A stretch of DNA of 7,795 nucleotides from Treponema sp. (GTDB lineage Bacteria; Spirochaetota; Spirochaetia; Treponematales; Treponemataceae), in the NCBI GenBank assembly GCA_017453705.1, contig JAFTEK010000043.1:1-7795 (forward strand). The letters run 5' to 3'. The notes under the pieces are model-generated. The model saw only the letters and a program-made list of their open reading frames with translations, did no database searches and was not told where the DNA came from. Position 1 is the first letter of the stretch; every line of letters starts with the position of its first letter. Position numbers and translations under genes: made by a program. This document shows positions 1 to 5,519 of the stretch, in pieces.

Positions 1-1083
1 AATATAGTCAGCCGTGATGAATTCGGAGTCCTGACCGACCGCCTGAACCGTTTCCACGACACTACACATGATATCCTCAAGGGAATCAAGGGCAACATTG
101 ATGAGACAAACAGGGTCGCGGGAGAGCTTGAGAGCAACATGACCGAGACCACGGCCAAAATCAAGCAGTTTCTGGGCAACATCAGCTTGGTCAAAACACA
201 GATGGGAGGCCAGGCCGCCGGTATAAACGACGCGACGATTGCCGCAAACGAGATTGTTGGCAACATCCAGACCCTTAACCACAGTGTCGAGGAACAGACG
301 TCCAGCGTGGAGCAGAGTTCCGCCGCAGTCCGCCAGATGGTTGCCAATATCCAGAGCGTCACCAACATCCTTGAAAAGAACGGCGTGCAGGTTGACCTTC
401 TGGCAAAGGCTTCTGATGAAGGTCAGAAGGGTGTCGCCAATGCGGTCGCCATGTCCAAGAAGATTCTGGAGGAGTCCGCAGGAGTCCAGGAGGCAAGCTC
501 CGTTATACAGAACATCGCAGACCAGACAAACCTCCTCGCCATGAACGCGGCAATCGAGGCTGCCCATGCAGGTGAGTCAGGAAAGGGATTTGCCGTCGTT
601 GCCGATGAAATCCGAAAGCTTGCCGAGCAGTCCAACACCCAGGGACGCAAGATAAGCGAAAGCCTCTCCAGCCTAACCGAAGTCATAAAGGGGGTCTCCA
701 CAACGACAGGCCAGCTTCAGGCTCAGTTCTCAAAGATTTACGAGCTTACCCAGACCGTCCAGGAGCAGGAAGGCGTTGTCATGAACGCCATGAAGGAACA
801 AAATGAAGGCTCCACACAGATTCTGGACGCTATGAAGAACATTGACAACTCAACTGTCGGGGTAAAGCAGGGAGCCAGCGAGATGATGATAGGGGGCAAG
901 AAGATTTCCTCCGAGATGGAAAAAATCAGCGCGACCGCAGACACGATAGTGAATTCTATGGAAGAAATGTCTCATGGAGTAAACCAGATTACCGAGGCAG
1001 TCGCAAACGTCACGGAGTCCTCTGTAAAGAACAACGAGGCCGCCAAGCAGCTTGAGGATGTCATCCGCAAGTTCAAACTGTAA
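1..1083 (+). CDS. Methyl-accepting chemotaxis protein, C-terminal part (5' end outside window)
   Basis: The frame is open from base 1 to the TAA at 1081-1083, giving 360 residues, so the ligand-binding domain and membrane segments lie upstream of the window. The first 25 or so residues ([15 protein letters not shown]) resemble the second helix of a HAMP domain. A long heptad-rich coiled coil follows. The hairpin tip that contacts CheA and CheW is clear: [20 protein letters not shown] then [14 protein letters not shown], encoded at about 532-630. Histidine replaces the arginine found in the enteric AARAGE tip, which is common in spirochaetes. The protein should sit in the inner membrane in receptor arrays and control the CheA kinase. 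It ends in [12 protein letters not shown] with no C-terminal NWETF-type CheR/CheB tether. The ligand cannot be inferred. The exported-protein gene follows after 44 bp with no terminator between, so co-transcription is likely. Family assignment is secure. Confidence 0.96.
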   Translation, partial: NIVSRDEFGVLTDRLNRFHDTTHDILKGIKGNIDETNRVAGELESNMTETTAKIKQFLGNISLVKTQMGGQAAGINDATIAANEIVGNIQTLNHSVEEQTSSVEQSSAAVRQMVANIQSVTNILEKNGVQVDLLAKASDEGQKGVANAVAMSKKILEESAGVQEASSVIQNIADQTNLLAMNAAIEAAHAGESGKGFAVVADEIRKLAEQSNTQGRKISESLSSLTEVIKGVSTTTGQLQAQFSKIYELTQTVQEQEGVVMNAMKEQNEGSTQILDAMKNIDNSTVGVKQGASEMMIGGKKISSEMEKISATADTIVNSMEEMSHGVNQITEAVANVTESSVKNNEAAKQLEDVIRKFKL

Positions 1084-1115
1084 CCCGGCTGAACTTTTAT
1101 TGTTTGCCCTTATAT

Positions 1116-1120
1116 AGGAG
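1116..1120 (+). promoter_or_regulatory. Ribosome binding site fixing the start at 1128
   Basis: AGGAG lies 7 nt before the ATG at 1128. It favours that start over the in-frame TTG at 1104, which has no Shine-Dalgarno sequence in front of it and would put charged residues ahead of an otherwise ideal signal peptide. Confidence 0.8.
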
Positions 1121-1127
1121 TAAGAAA

Positions 1128-1685
1128 ATGAAGAAATGCTATTTTGTATATGCCCTTGCTTTTGCCCTTGCAGCGGCATCGTTCACGCTTCCGGCCTTTG
1201 CCACAGACGCAGGCTCTGACAGCTCAGTTGCCGCCGAAGCTACGGACAGCTCCAACGGCACAAAGATGAAAGAAGGTGCAAAGGAGTTCTTTAAGGGACT
1301 GAAGGGTTCCGTAAAGGACGGTGCCAGCAGCGCAAAGGAAAAGGCCAGGACTCTGACCCAGGAAGCATACGTGGGCGAGTGGTACTTTGCCAACGGAAAA
1401 TACTCTACGATGATAAAGTTTGAGAATGACTGGGATTTTACTATCACTCAGACCAAAAAGAACGGCGAGAACGTCTGGAAAGGCACCTTTGACGAAGGGG
1501 ATGAGAAAAAGCAGCTCATACTCCATGTAGTCTCAGCCAACGGCAAGACCGCCTACAGGGACTGGAAGCTCAACTACATCGCCGAGAAAAAAGACTACCT
1601 TATAGTTACTTGCAGCGACTTGGAAAACGATCCGAACGGATACGACTTTTCTAAGCGCACACTCTTCAACTTTGTTGGTGAGTAA
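1128..1685 (+). CDS. Exported protein of unknown function, 185 aa
   Basis: I do not recognise this protein. It starts with a classical signal peptide: MKK, then a hydrophobic stretch (residues about 5-22), then a likely signal peptidase I site after AFA (residue 25). Cys4 precedes the hydrophobic core, so it is not a lipobox cysteine. The mature protein begins with a low-complexity Ser/Ala/Thr/Asp stretch. A Lys/Gly/Ala-rich amphipathic region follows (KMKEGAKEFFKGLKGSVKDG). The last 110 residues or so look beta-rich, beginning VGEWYFANGKYSTMIKF and carrying repeated aromatic residues, suggesting a small beta-barrel or lipocalin-like fold; that fold is an inference only. It should be periplasmic or loosely surface-attached. 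It lies 44 bp after the chemotaxis receptor and is probably read from the same transcript. Two hairpins lie downstream. Confidence 0.85.
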   Translation: MKKCYFVYALAFALAAASFTLPAFATDAGSDSSVAAEATDSSNGTKMKEGAKEFFKGLKGSVKDGASSAKEKARTLTQEAYVGEWYFANGKYSTMIKFENDWDFTITQTKKNGENVWKGTFDEGDEKKQLILHVVSANGKTAYRDWKLNYIAEKKDYLIVTCSDLENDPNGYDFSKRTLFNFVGE

Positions 1686-1714
1686 AAGAAACTCAGATAG
1701 TTACAAGAGAACCT

Positions 1715-1758
1715 GATGCTTTTTCGCTCACAGCATTTAACGGGTGAAAAAAAGCATC
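1715..1758. other. AT-rich stem-loop in the convergent gap
   Basis: GATGCTTTTT (1715-1724) pairs with AAAAAGCATC (1749-1758), and CAC (1729-1731) pairs further in with GTG (1744-1746). An outer AACTCA (1690-1695) and TGAGTT (1762-1767) can extend the structure. It lies between the converging exported-protein and helicase genes. No good T-run follows on either strand, so its role as a terminator is uncertain; it may be part of a bidirectional termination region with the next hairpin. Confidence 0.5.
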
Positions 1759-1767
1759 TTATGAGTT

Positions 1768-1804
1768 AACACTGGACAATCCGCATTCGGATTATCCAGT
1801 GTTT
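1768..1804. repeat. 16-bp-stem hairpin, possible terminator and copy A of an intergenic inverted-repeat element
   Basis: The arm AACACTGGACAATCCG (1768-1783) pairs with CGGATTATCCAGTGTT (1788-1803) around a 4-nt loop. The single imperfect position is A-C on the plus strand but G-U on the minus strand, so the minus-strand RNA pairs fully. On the plus strand the stem is followed by a weak T-tract (TTCCTT), so it could end the receptor/exported-protein transcript. Its outer ends closely resemble those of the element at 5162-5233 (see findings), which suggests a dispersed element rather than an ordinary terminator. Confidence 0.6.
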
Positions 1805-1858
1805 CCTTGGGTTCTGAAGCTACGCCGGTAATTCCAGACCCAGACCTGCCCATAGCTT

Positions 1859-2644
1859 TTAATTGTCATCGGAGCTGTCAAAAGCCCCGATGAACAGCTC
1901 AGGCCGGTACATATTTAGCTGGCGGATTATGTCCTGCCTGACGGTCTTAGTGGCCGAGGCCGTCAAAGCAAGGCAGCATGCGTGTGGAAAAAGCCGCCTA
2001 AAAGCCCCTATCCTCAAGTACTCAGGCCTAAAGTCGTTCCCCCATTCACTGATGCAATGAGCCTCATCCACCGCCAGGAGCTTGACATTTTCGGACAGGG
2101 ACTCAAGAAGCCAGCCAAGCCTCCAGTTGGAAAGGAACTCTGGCGAAATGTACAAAATGCCGCCCTGCCCCCTATTGCAGGCCAGCTCAAGATTCTGACA
2201 CGCAGCCCTGTATGCCTCAGATGACAGGCTGGAACTCAAACAGACGGCTTCCATGTCAAACTGCCTTAGCCTGGGACGAATCTTACCCACCTGCTCATGC
2301 ACAAGGGCTGTCAAAGGAGTGATGACTATTGTAAGCCCGCCCAGCAGGACGGCTCCCAGCTGATAGCAAAGGGACTTACCCCCGCCAGCAGGCATGACAG
2401 CCAGAGTATCCCGCCCCGAAAGCACACATGAAACAATCTCTTTTTGCAGCGGACGGAAAGTCAGGAAACCAAACAGCTCCTTTAGTATACTGGCAGAATC
2501 CCCCACCCCGCTTCCCCAGCTTGCAGCACCAAGCCCCGGGCTTTCACAGAAAAGCAGTCCTCCCCCAGCCCCGACGATGTGAGACTGCCAGCGGGCATAA
2601 TTCCTAAGTTCCCTCTGAATTTCACTATATTTTACTTCTTCCAT
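1859..2644 (-). CDS. recQ: Truncated RecQ-family DNA helicase (first motor domain only), 261 aa
   Basis: The product has the first RecA-like domain of a RecQ 3'-5' DNA helicase and then stops. Visible in order are motif 0 (FRPLQKEI, 63-70), Walker A (PAGGGKSLCYQ, 85-95; PTGGGKS in most RecQs), motif Ia (ITPLTALVHEQV), motif Ib (YISPEFL), motif II with the RecQ aromatic loop (AVDEAHCISEWGNDFRPEYL, 191-210) and motif III (ALTASATKT). The chain ends IGAFDSSDDN, just where other RecQs continue FDRPN into the second RecA domain. Domain 2, the zinc/winged-helix region and HRDC are all absent from the window, and full RecQs are roughly twice this length or more. About 55 N-terminal residues precede motif 0 and are unfamiliar. 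The start at 2644 is supported by AAGGGG 6 nt upstream; the longer frame from 2731 would overlap the tRNA gene. A lone RecA1 domain may bind ATP but is unlikely to unwind DNA. It is probably a gene remnant, though the intact frame leaves a regulatory role possible. Confidence 0.85.
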   Translation of the reverse strand: MEEVKYSEIQRELRNYARWQSHIVGAGGGLLFCESPGLGAASWGSGVGDSASILKELFGFLTFRPLQKEIVSCVLSGRDTLAVMPAGGGKSLCYQLGAVLLGGLTIVITPLTALVHEQVGKIRPRLRQFDMEAVCLSSSLSSEAYRAACQNLELACNRGQGGILYISPEFLSNWRLGWLLESLSENVKLLAVDEAHCISEWGNDFRPEYLRIGAFRRLFPHACCLALTASATKTVRQDIIRQLNMYRPELFIGAFDSSDDN

Positions 2645-2650
2645 AAATAA

Positions 2651-2656
2651 CCCCTT
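2651..2656 (-). promoter_or_regulatory. Ribosome binding site of the RecQ fragment
   Basis: AAGGGG on the minus strand ends 6 nt before the ATG at 2644. It shares two base pairs with the -35 box of the tRNA-Leu promoter on the opposite strand, so the two divergent units are packed tightly together. Confidence 0.65.
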
Positions 2657-2683
2657 GAAAAGTTCTTTTAAAACTGCTAGAAT
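2655..2683 (+). promoter_or_regulatory. Sigma-70 promoter of tRNA-Leu
   Basis: TTGAAA (2655-2660) and TAGAAT (2678-2683) are separated by 17 bp. Transcription would begin near 2690, leaving a leader of about 6 nt before the mature tRNA. Confidence 0.8.
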
Positions 2684-2695
2684 ACTTCTCGTTGA

Positions 2696-2778
2696 GCCGG
2701 CTTGGTGGAATGGTAGACACGAAAGACTCAAAATCTTTTGCCAGTAATGGTGTCTGAGTTCAAGTCTCAGAGCCGGTA
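2696..2778 (+). tRNA. tRNA-Leu (anticodon CAA, decodes TTG)
   Basis: The acceptor stem is GCCGGCT with AGCCGGT (G-U at the first pair). The D-arm is GTGGAATGGTAGACAC, as in leucine tRNAs. The anticodon arm is AAAGA-CTCAAAA-TCTTT with anticodon CAA. A class II variable arm (TGCC...GGTG) follows, then the T-arm CTGAG-TTCAAGT-CTCAG. The discriminator base is A and no CCA is encoded, so the 3' CCA must be added by tRNA nucleotidyltransferase. It is transcribed opposite to both flanking protein genes from its own promoter, with a terminator 58 bp downstream. No integrase or attachment-site repeat is seen beside it. Confidence 0.95.
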
Positions 2779-2787
2779 ATAAAATCG

Positions 2788-2813
2788 CTAAAACGAGGCT
2801 TGCCCAGTTTTAG
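2788..2813 (+). other. Stem-loop in the tRNA-Leu 3' trailer
   Basis: CTAAAAC (2788-2794) pairs with GTTTTAG (2807-2813). The loop contains GGC-TT-GCC, which can extend the structure. It lies between the tRNA 3' end and the terminator, and could guide 3'-end processing or be a trailer-derived small RNA. Confidence 0.5.
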
Positions 2814-2835
2814 AAAATGCCAAAAGCCATTGATT

Positions 2836-2865
2836 AAAGCCCCGCTATTGAGCAGGGGCTTTTTT
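2836..2865 (+). terminator. Rho-independent terminator of the tRNA-Leu unit
   Basis: AAAGCCCC (2836-2843) pairs with GGGGCTTT (2855-2862) around an 11-nt loop, with six T residues at 2860-2865. Read on the minus strand it follows comM by about 10 bp but has only a three-T tract there, so it may weakly terminate comM as well. Confidence 0.88.
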
Positions 2866-2874
2866 CATGCCCGC

Positions 2875-4458
2875 TCAGAACATTCCCAAATCTTCAAGCA
2901 AGCCCCCTACCCGCCTGAACGAAAGAGCTTCTGACATGCTCTCCCCGTCAATTATCACCTTTCCCCTTATATCCGCGGCTGTCCGAGAAAGCTTTATGCA
3001 GCTGGCGACAGTCCTGGGCGACAACGACCACCTCTTTGTCGCGTTGTCCAGTATGTCCGCCGCCTCTATGGAAAGCTGGCAGAACTCAGAAATCTGTGAA
3101 GGGGAAAGCCTTGCATTCTTCCTGTCCTGTCTTTTCCGCTGAGCCAGGACCGCCCTGGCTATATCCTTCCTCAAGGCCTCTGTGCTTACCTTATGGGCAC
3201 CACTTCCACAATCCATACCGTCCTCCTGCCTGTCCAGATGAACCCGGATGTCTATCCTGTCCAAGAGAGGGGCAGAGAATTTCTTCCAGTACATGGAGAT
3301 GCTGCTTGATGAACAAAGGCACAGCCTGTCCTTTGACGCAAAATTACCACAGGGGCAGGGATTGGTCGCCATCAAAAGCTGGAAACAAGCAGGGAACACC
3401 GTAGACCTACCTGCCCGGCTCAAGGTGATACTTCCGCTTTCAAGCGGAACCCTGAGCATCTGAAGGACGGAGCTTTTGAATTCAGCAGCTTCGTCCAAGA
3501 ACAAGACCCCATTATGTGCCAGAGAGATTTCCCCAGGAGTCAGCCTAGGCCCGCCGCCGCACATCCCCTCTATGCTCGCGGTCTGATGCGGCTGCCTGAA
3601 CGGGGCAATCCTGACAAGCGGGCTGTCCTTGGGCAACAGACCCGCTATGGAGTATATCCGAGTGACAGGGCGGGCTTCCTCTGGATCCAGCAGTGGCAGA
3701 AGCGCAGGGAATTTCTGTATGGAAAGAGTCTTGCCGCAACCCGGAGGACCAAAAGCCAGAAGGTTATGACCTCCCGCTGCCGCCAGAGCGAGGGCACGTA
3801 TCAAACAGCCCTGCCCCTTTATGTCAGCAAACTCATATCCGTCATCCATTACCGGGAACAAGACCCCGCCCACATCCACGCAGGGATATTCCTTGCGGCT
3901 ATTGCCATCGGATAAAGAAGCATCCTTTCCATGAAAGGAATCTTCCTTCCAGAGGGCTTCATAGGCATCGACAAGGGAAGTCGCCCCGAAGACCTTCATC
4001 CCCGCTATTTCCCTGGCTTCCTCTGCGTTTTCCTTGGGAACAATGCAGCGAAGGATACCGCCGTCCCTGGCCGTACTCGCTGCGGCATGTACGCCTTTCA
4101 AGGGGCGCAGCCTACCGTTTAGCTCCAGCTCGCCCATAACCAGAATGTCACCGCCAGCAAGTCCATTTTCCTTGCCCTCAGCCAAATCCTTCTCACACAG
4201 GACAGCCAGAGCTACCGCAAGGTCAAAGGCCGCACCTTCCTTCTTCAAGTCCGCCGGTGCAAGGCTTATAAGAACCCTCTCGGATGGGAACTCGTAGCCA
4301 CAATTGCGTATCGCGCTCCTCATCCTCTCCCTGGACTCTTTAACGGCTCCATCGGCCAGCCCCACAATGTCAACGGCCGGAATCCCCCGCCGTAGGTCAA
4401 CCTCCACGCTCACGAGGGAGCCCTCGTAACCGAAAGGAGAAAAACTGTAAACCTGCAT
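2875..4458 (-). CDS. comM: ComM/YifB family AAA+ ATPase, 527 aa
   Basis: This is a magnesium-chelatase-like AAA+ ATPase of the ComM (YifB) family. In naturally transformable bacteria ComM is a hexameric branch-migration motor that extends integration of incoming DNA; many non-transformable bacteria also carry it. An N-terminal Lon-S5-like domain (about 1-170) includes the hallmark PAVDIVGLADGAVKESRERM (27-46). A poorly conserved linker (about 171-192) leads into the AAA+ domain, with Walker A GPPGCGKT (237-244), Walker B VLFLDEAAEF (318-327) and sensor ATNPCPCG (364-371). Cysteines 368, 370, 380 and 382 are the family's putative zinc site, and LLDRIDI (398-404) carries an arginine. The C-terminal helical domain ends near 517. 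Length is normal. GAGG sits 6 nt before the ATG at 4458 but directly abuts an in-frame ATG at 4464, so the shorter start is preferred. A TATAAA at 4490-4485 could be a -10 box, but no good -35 is seen. The gene appears intact; the product is cytoplasmic. Confidence 0.95.
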   Translation of the reverse strand: MQVYSFSPFGYEGSLVSVEVDLRRGIPAVDIVGLADGAVKESRERMRSAIRNCGYEFPSERVLISLAPADLKKEGAAFDLAVALAVLCEKDLAEGKENGLAGGDILVMGELELNGRLRPLKGVHAAASTARDGGILRCIVPKENAEEAREIAGMKVFGATSLVDAYEALWKEDSFHGKDASLSDGNSRKEYPCVDVGGVLFPVMDDGYEFADIKGQGCLIRALALAAAGGHNLLAFGPPGCGKTLSIQKFPALLPLLDPEEARPVTRIYSIAGLLPKDSPLVRIAPFRQPHQTASIEGMCGGGPRLTPGEISLAHNGVLFLDEAAEFKSSVLQMLRVPLESGSITLSRAGRSTVFPACFQLLMATNPCPCGNFASKDRLCLCSSSSISMYWKKFSAPLLDRIDIRVHLDRQEDGMDCGSGAHKVSTEALRKDIARAVLAQRKRQDRKNARLSPSQISEFCQLSIEAADILDNATKRWSLSPRTVASCIKLSRTAADIRGKVIIDGESMSEALSFRRVGGLLEDLGMF

Positions 4459-4464
4459 TTTCAT

Positions 4465-4468
4465 CCTC
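4465..4468 (-). promoter_or_regulatory. Ribosome binding site deciding the comM start
   Basis: GAGG touches the ATG at 4464, which is too close for initiation there, and is 6 nt from the ATG at 4458, which is ideal. This favours a product starting MQVYSF rather than MKMQVYSF. Confidence 0.6.
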
Positions 4469-4530
4469 GATGTGTATTTTGGGTTTTATATATACATCTG
4501 ATGAGGAGGGCATAAAATGTAAACTTCGGA

Positions 4531-4558
4531 TAAAAAAAACTCCGGCAGGCTGCCGGAG
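4531..4558 (-). terminator. Rho-independent terminator of ychJ
   Basis: On the minus strand CTCCGGCA (4558-4551) pairs with TGCCGGAG (4547-4540) and is followed by eight T residues and an A (4539-4531). It starts 22 bp after the ychJ stop codon and separates ychJ from comM, so comM probably has its own promoter within the next 70 bp. Confidence 0.93.
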
Positions 4559-4580
4559 CTTCGATAGCGTGTTTTGTTGC

Positions 4581-5090
4581 CTAGGCGTTCTTGCCGCAGC
4601 AGTTCTTGTACTTCTTGCCGGAGCCGCAGGGACACGGCTCGTTCCTGCCTATCTTGCGGCCTTCTCGAACCACGGTAGACGGACGGACAACCCCCTCGCT
4701 GAAGAGCCATTCTCCGTTTATCTTCCTAAAACCGCTGATCTCATGGTGCACATCACGTATCCCCTTCTGCGTGTAAGTGCACTCAAACTCAACGAGTCCC
4801 TCGCTGTCATCAGGCCCGCCCTTCTCAGTGCGAAGAATCTTAAGCCCATGCCAAGTGGAATTGCGGCTCCAGTCCTCAGTAGCCTTCTTGTCTATCTCGG
4901 CAATCTTCTCGCCTTTCTCACAGCTGTTGATTATGAAGTCTATCTCCTGCTTGACATAGGCAGTATACCTGGCCCTCATCAAGGACTCTGGGGTCTGGGC
5001 TTTCACAGTCCCCTTTATGATTGGCTCACAACATTCCGAATATTTTTTCCCGCTTCCGCAGGGACACAAATCTGATTTATCTTCACTCAT
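4581..5090 (-). CDS. ychJ: YchJ family (UPF0225) protein with two SEC-C zinc motifs, 169 aa
   Basis: The protein has the YchJ layout: an N-terminal SEC-C motif ([13 protein letters not shown], 9-21), a central NTF2-like domain beginning [10 protein letters not shown] (about 37-46), and a C-terminal SEC-C motif ([13 protein letters not shown], 153-165). Each motif supplies a Cys-X-Cys...Cys-Cys zinc site like the tail of SecA, where it binds SecB and ribosomes. The exact role of YchJ proteins is not established. Length is typical and all eight cysteines are present. The start at 5090 is set just before the first zinc motif, and no other ATG fits. There is no Shine-Dalgarno sequence; instead a good promoter lies so close that the mRNA would be nearly leaderless (see the promoter entry). 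It forms its own unit, with a strong terminator downstream. Identification is firm, function is not. Confidence 0.93.
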   Translation of the reverse strand: MSEDKSDLCPCGSGKKYSECCEPIIKGTVKAQTPESLMRARYTAYVKQEIDFIINSCEKGEKIAEIDKKATEDWSRNSTWHGLKILRTEKGGPDDSEGLVEFECTYTQKGIRDVHHEISGFRKINGEWLFSEGVVRPSTVVREGRKIGRNEPCPCGSGKKYKNCCGKNA

Positions 5091-5098
5091 AGGCTAAA

Positions 5099-5127
5099 AT
5101 TATAATGATTTATTCCCGCAAATTCAA
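5099..5127 (-). promoter_or_regulatory. Promoter of ychJ giving a near-leaderless mRNA
   Basis: On the minus strand TTGAAT (5127-5122) and TATAAT (5104-5099) are separated by 17 bp. The predicted transcription start near 5092 leaves only about two bases before the ATG at 5090, and no ribosome binding site is present. Confidence 0.75.
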
Positions 5128-5136
5128 CAGTCCGCG

Positions 5137-5233
5137 CCCAGAGCCACAAAGCTCCGGGGAGACACTGAATAATAGTAATGTGGATTAAACCCGAGCGGAA
5201 ACATAGTTCCCGAACAAGTCTATTATCCAGCGT
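5137..5233 (-). other. Structured intergenic element read as minus-strand RNA; includes copy B of the inverted-repeat element
   Basis: Three stems are visible. The outer stem pairs 5162-5175 with 5220-5233 (14 pairs). Inside its loop CGGGAAC pairs with GTTTCCG (5212-5206 with 5202-5196) around TAT. A separate stem pairs 5158-5151 with 5144-5137 (8 pairs, 6-nt loop). All four non-canonical pairs are G-U on the minus strand and A-C on the plus strand, pointing to a functional minus-strand RNA. The element begins 4 nt after the stop of the 65-codon gene, so it would be its 3' UTR or a separate small RNA. No T-run follows, so it is not a standard terminator. The outer ends match those at 1768-1803. 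No known riboswitch class is recognised. Confidence 0.5.
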
Positions 5234-5237
5234 TTCT

Positions 5238-5435
5238 TCAGGCTGTCTCTTTTACAGCGAACTTCTCCCTCTGCGCGTCTATCTTATCAGCCCCGAACTT
5301 TTCACGGCTGGCAACATCCATAAAGTAAAACAGGTCTTCCTTTGAGTGGAACACGGCCTTGGCGGTATCGCCTACAGGGTTAAAGTCAAAGTCCACCGGC
5401 TTTCCGCTAGCTTTCTCTTCCGCATAGTAATACAT
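5238..5435 (-). CDS. Small hypothetical protein, 65 aa
   Basis: No family is recognised. The product starts MYYYAEEKASGKPVDFDF and is charged and soluble, with an aromatic-rich centre (EDLFYFMDV) and a Lys/Glu-rich tail. It has no signal peptide, membrane segment or cysteine, so a cytoplasmic protein is likely. It is judged a real gene because GAGAGG (5447-5442) lies 6 nt before the ATG and a near-consensus promoter sits about 35 bp upstream. It is not overlapped by another convincing frame. The stop codon lies 4 bp from the structured element at 5137-5233. It stands between the lytic transglycosylase and ychJ but appears transcribed independently of both. Confidence 0.75.
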   Translation of the reverse strand: MYYYAEEKASGKPVDFDFNPVGDTAKAVFHSKEDLFYFMDVASREKFGADKIDAQREKFAVKETA

Positions 5436-5469
5436 AGTCTGCCTCTCTGAATTTTATTAGAACGGAATC

Positions 5470-5498
5470 ATTATAACATGGGCTAAGGAAAAGGTCAA
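5470..5498 (-). promoter_or_regulatory. Strong extended -10 promoter of the 65-aa gene
   Basis: On the minus strand TTGACC (5498-5493) is followed after 17 bp by TATAAT (5475-5470), and the -10 is preceded by TGT, giving the extended TGNTATAAT form. Transcription would begin near 5463, leaving a 5' UTR of about 27 nt that contains the ribosome binding site. Confidence 0.85.
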
Positions 5499-5519
5499 AG
5501 CCTTGTAAGCTTAATATAA

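Noticed and set aside
1089..1116. Possible promoter (CTGAAC, 16 bp, TATATA) before the exported-protein gene
   Set aside because: The -35 is poor and the predicted start would lie downstream of the gene's own ribosome binding site.
1104..1127. TTG start for the exported protein
   Set aside because: No Shine-Dalgarno sequence precedes it, and the ATG at 1128 has AGGAG 7 nt upstream and begins a textbook signal peptide.
1741..1862. Short minus-strand frame after the helicase stop, tested as a continuation of recQ by frameshift
   Set aside because: Its translation (about 40 codons, including AMGRSGSGITGVASEP) has no similarity to RecQ domain 2 and runs through the hairpin arms.
2645..2731. N-terminal extension of the helicase fragment starting at the ATG at 2731
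   Set aside because: It would read through the antisense of the tRNA-Leu gene and its promoter, and it has no helicase-like residues. The ATG at 2644 has a good ribosome binding site.
2696..2865. tRNA-Leu as an integration site for a mobile element
   Set aside because: No integrase gene, no direct repeat of the tRNA 3' end and no cargo genes are present in the window.
3514..3915. Plus-strand open frames opposite comM
   Set aside because: They are antisense to the AAA+ core of an intact conserved gene, and their Arg/Pro/Ser-rich composition is typical of shadow frames.
4470..5075. Plus-strand open frame of about 200 codons opposite ychJ
   Set aside because: It is antisense to a clearly conserved gene with both zinc motifs intact and also runs through the ychJ terminator; it has no recognisable domain.
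5101..5106. Plus-strand TATAAT that could form a divergent promoter
   Set aside because: No matching -35 is found upstream and no plus-strand gene lies downstream.
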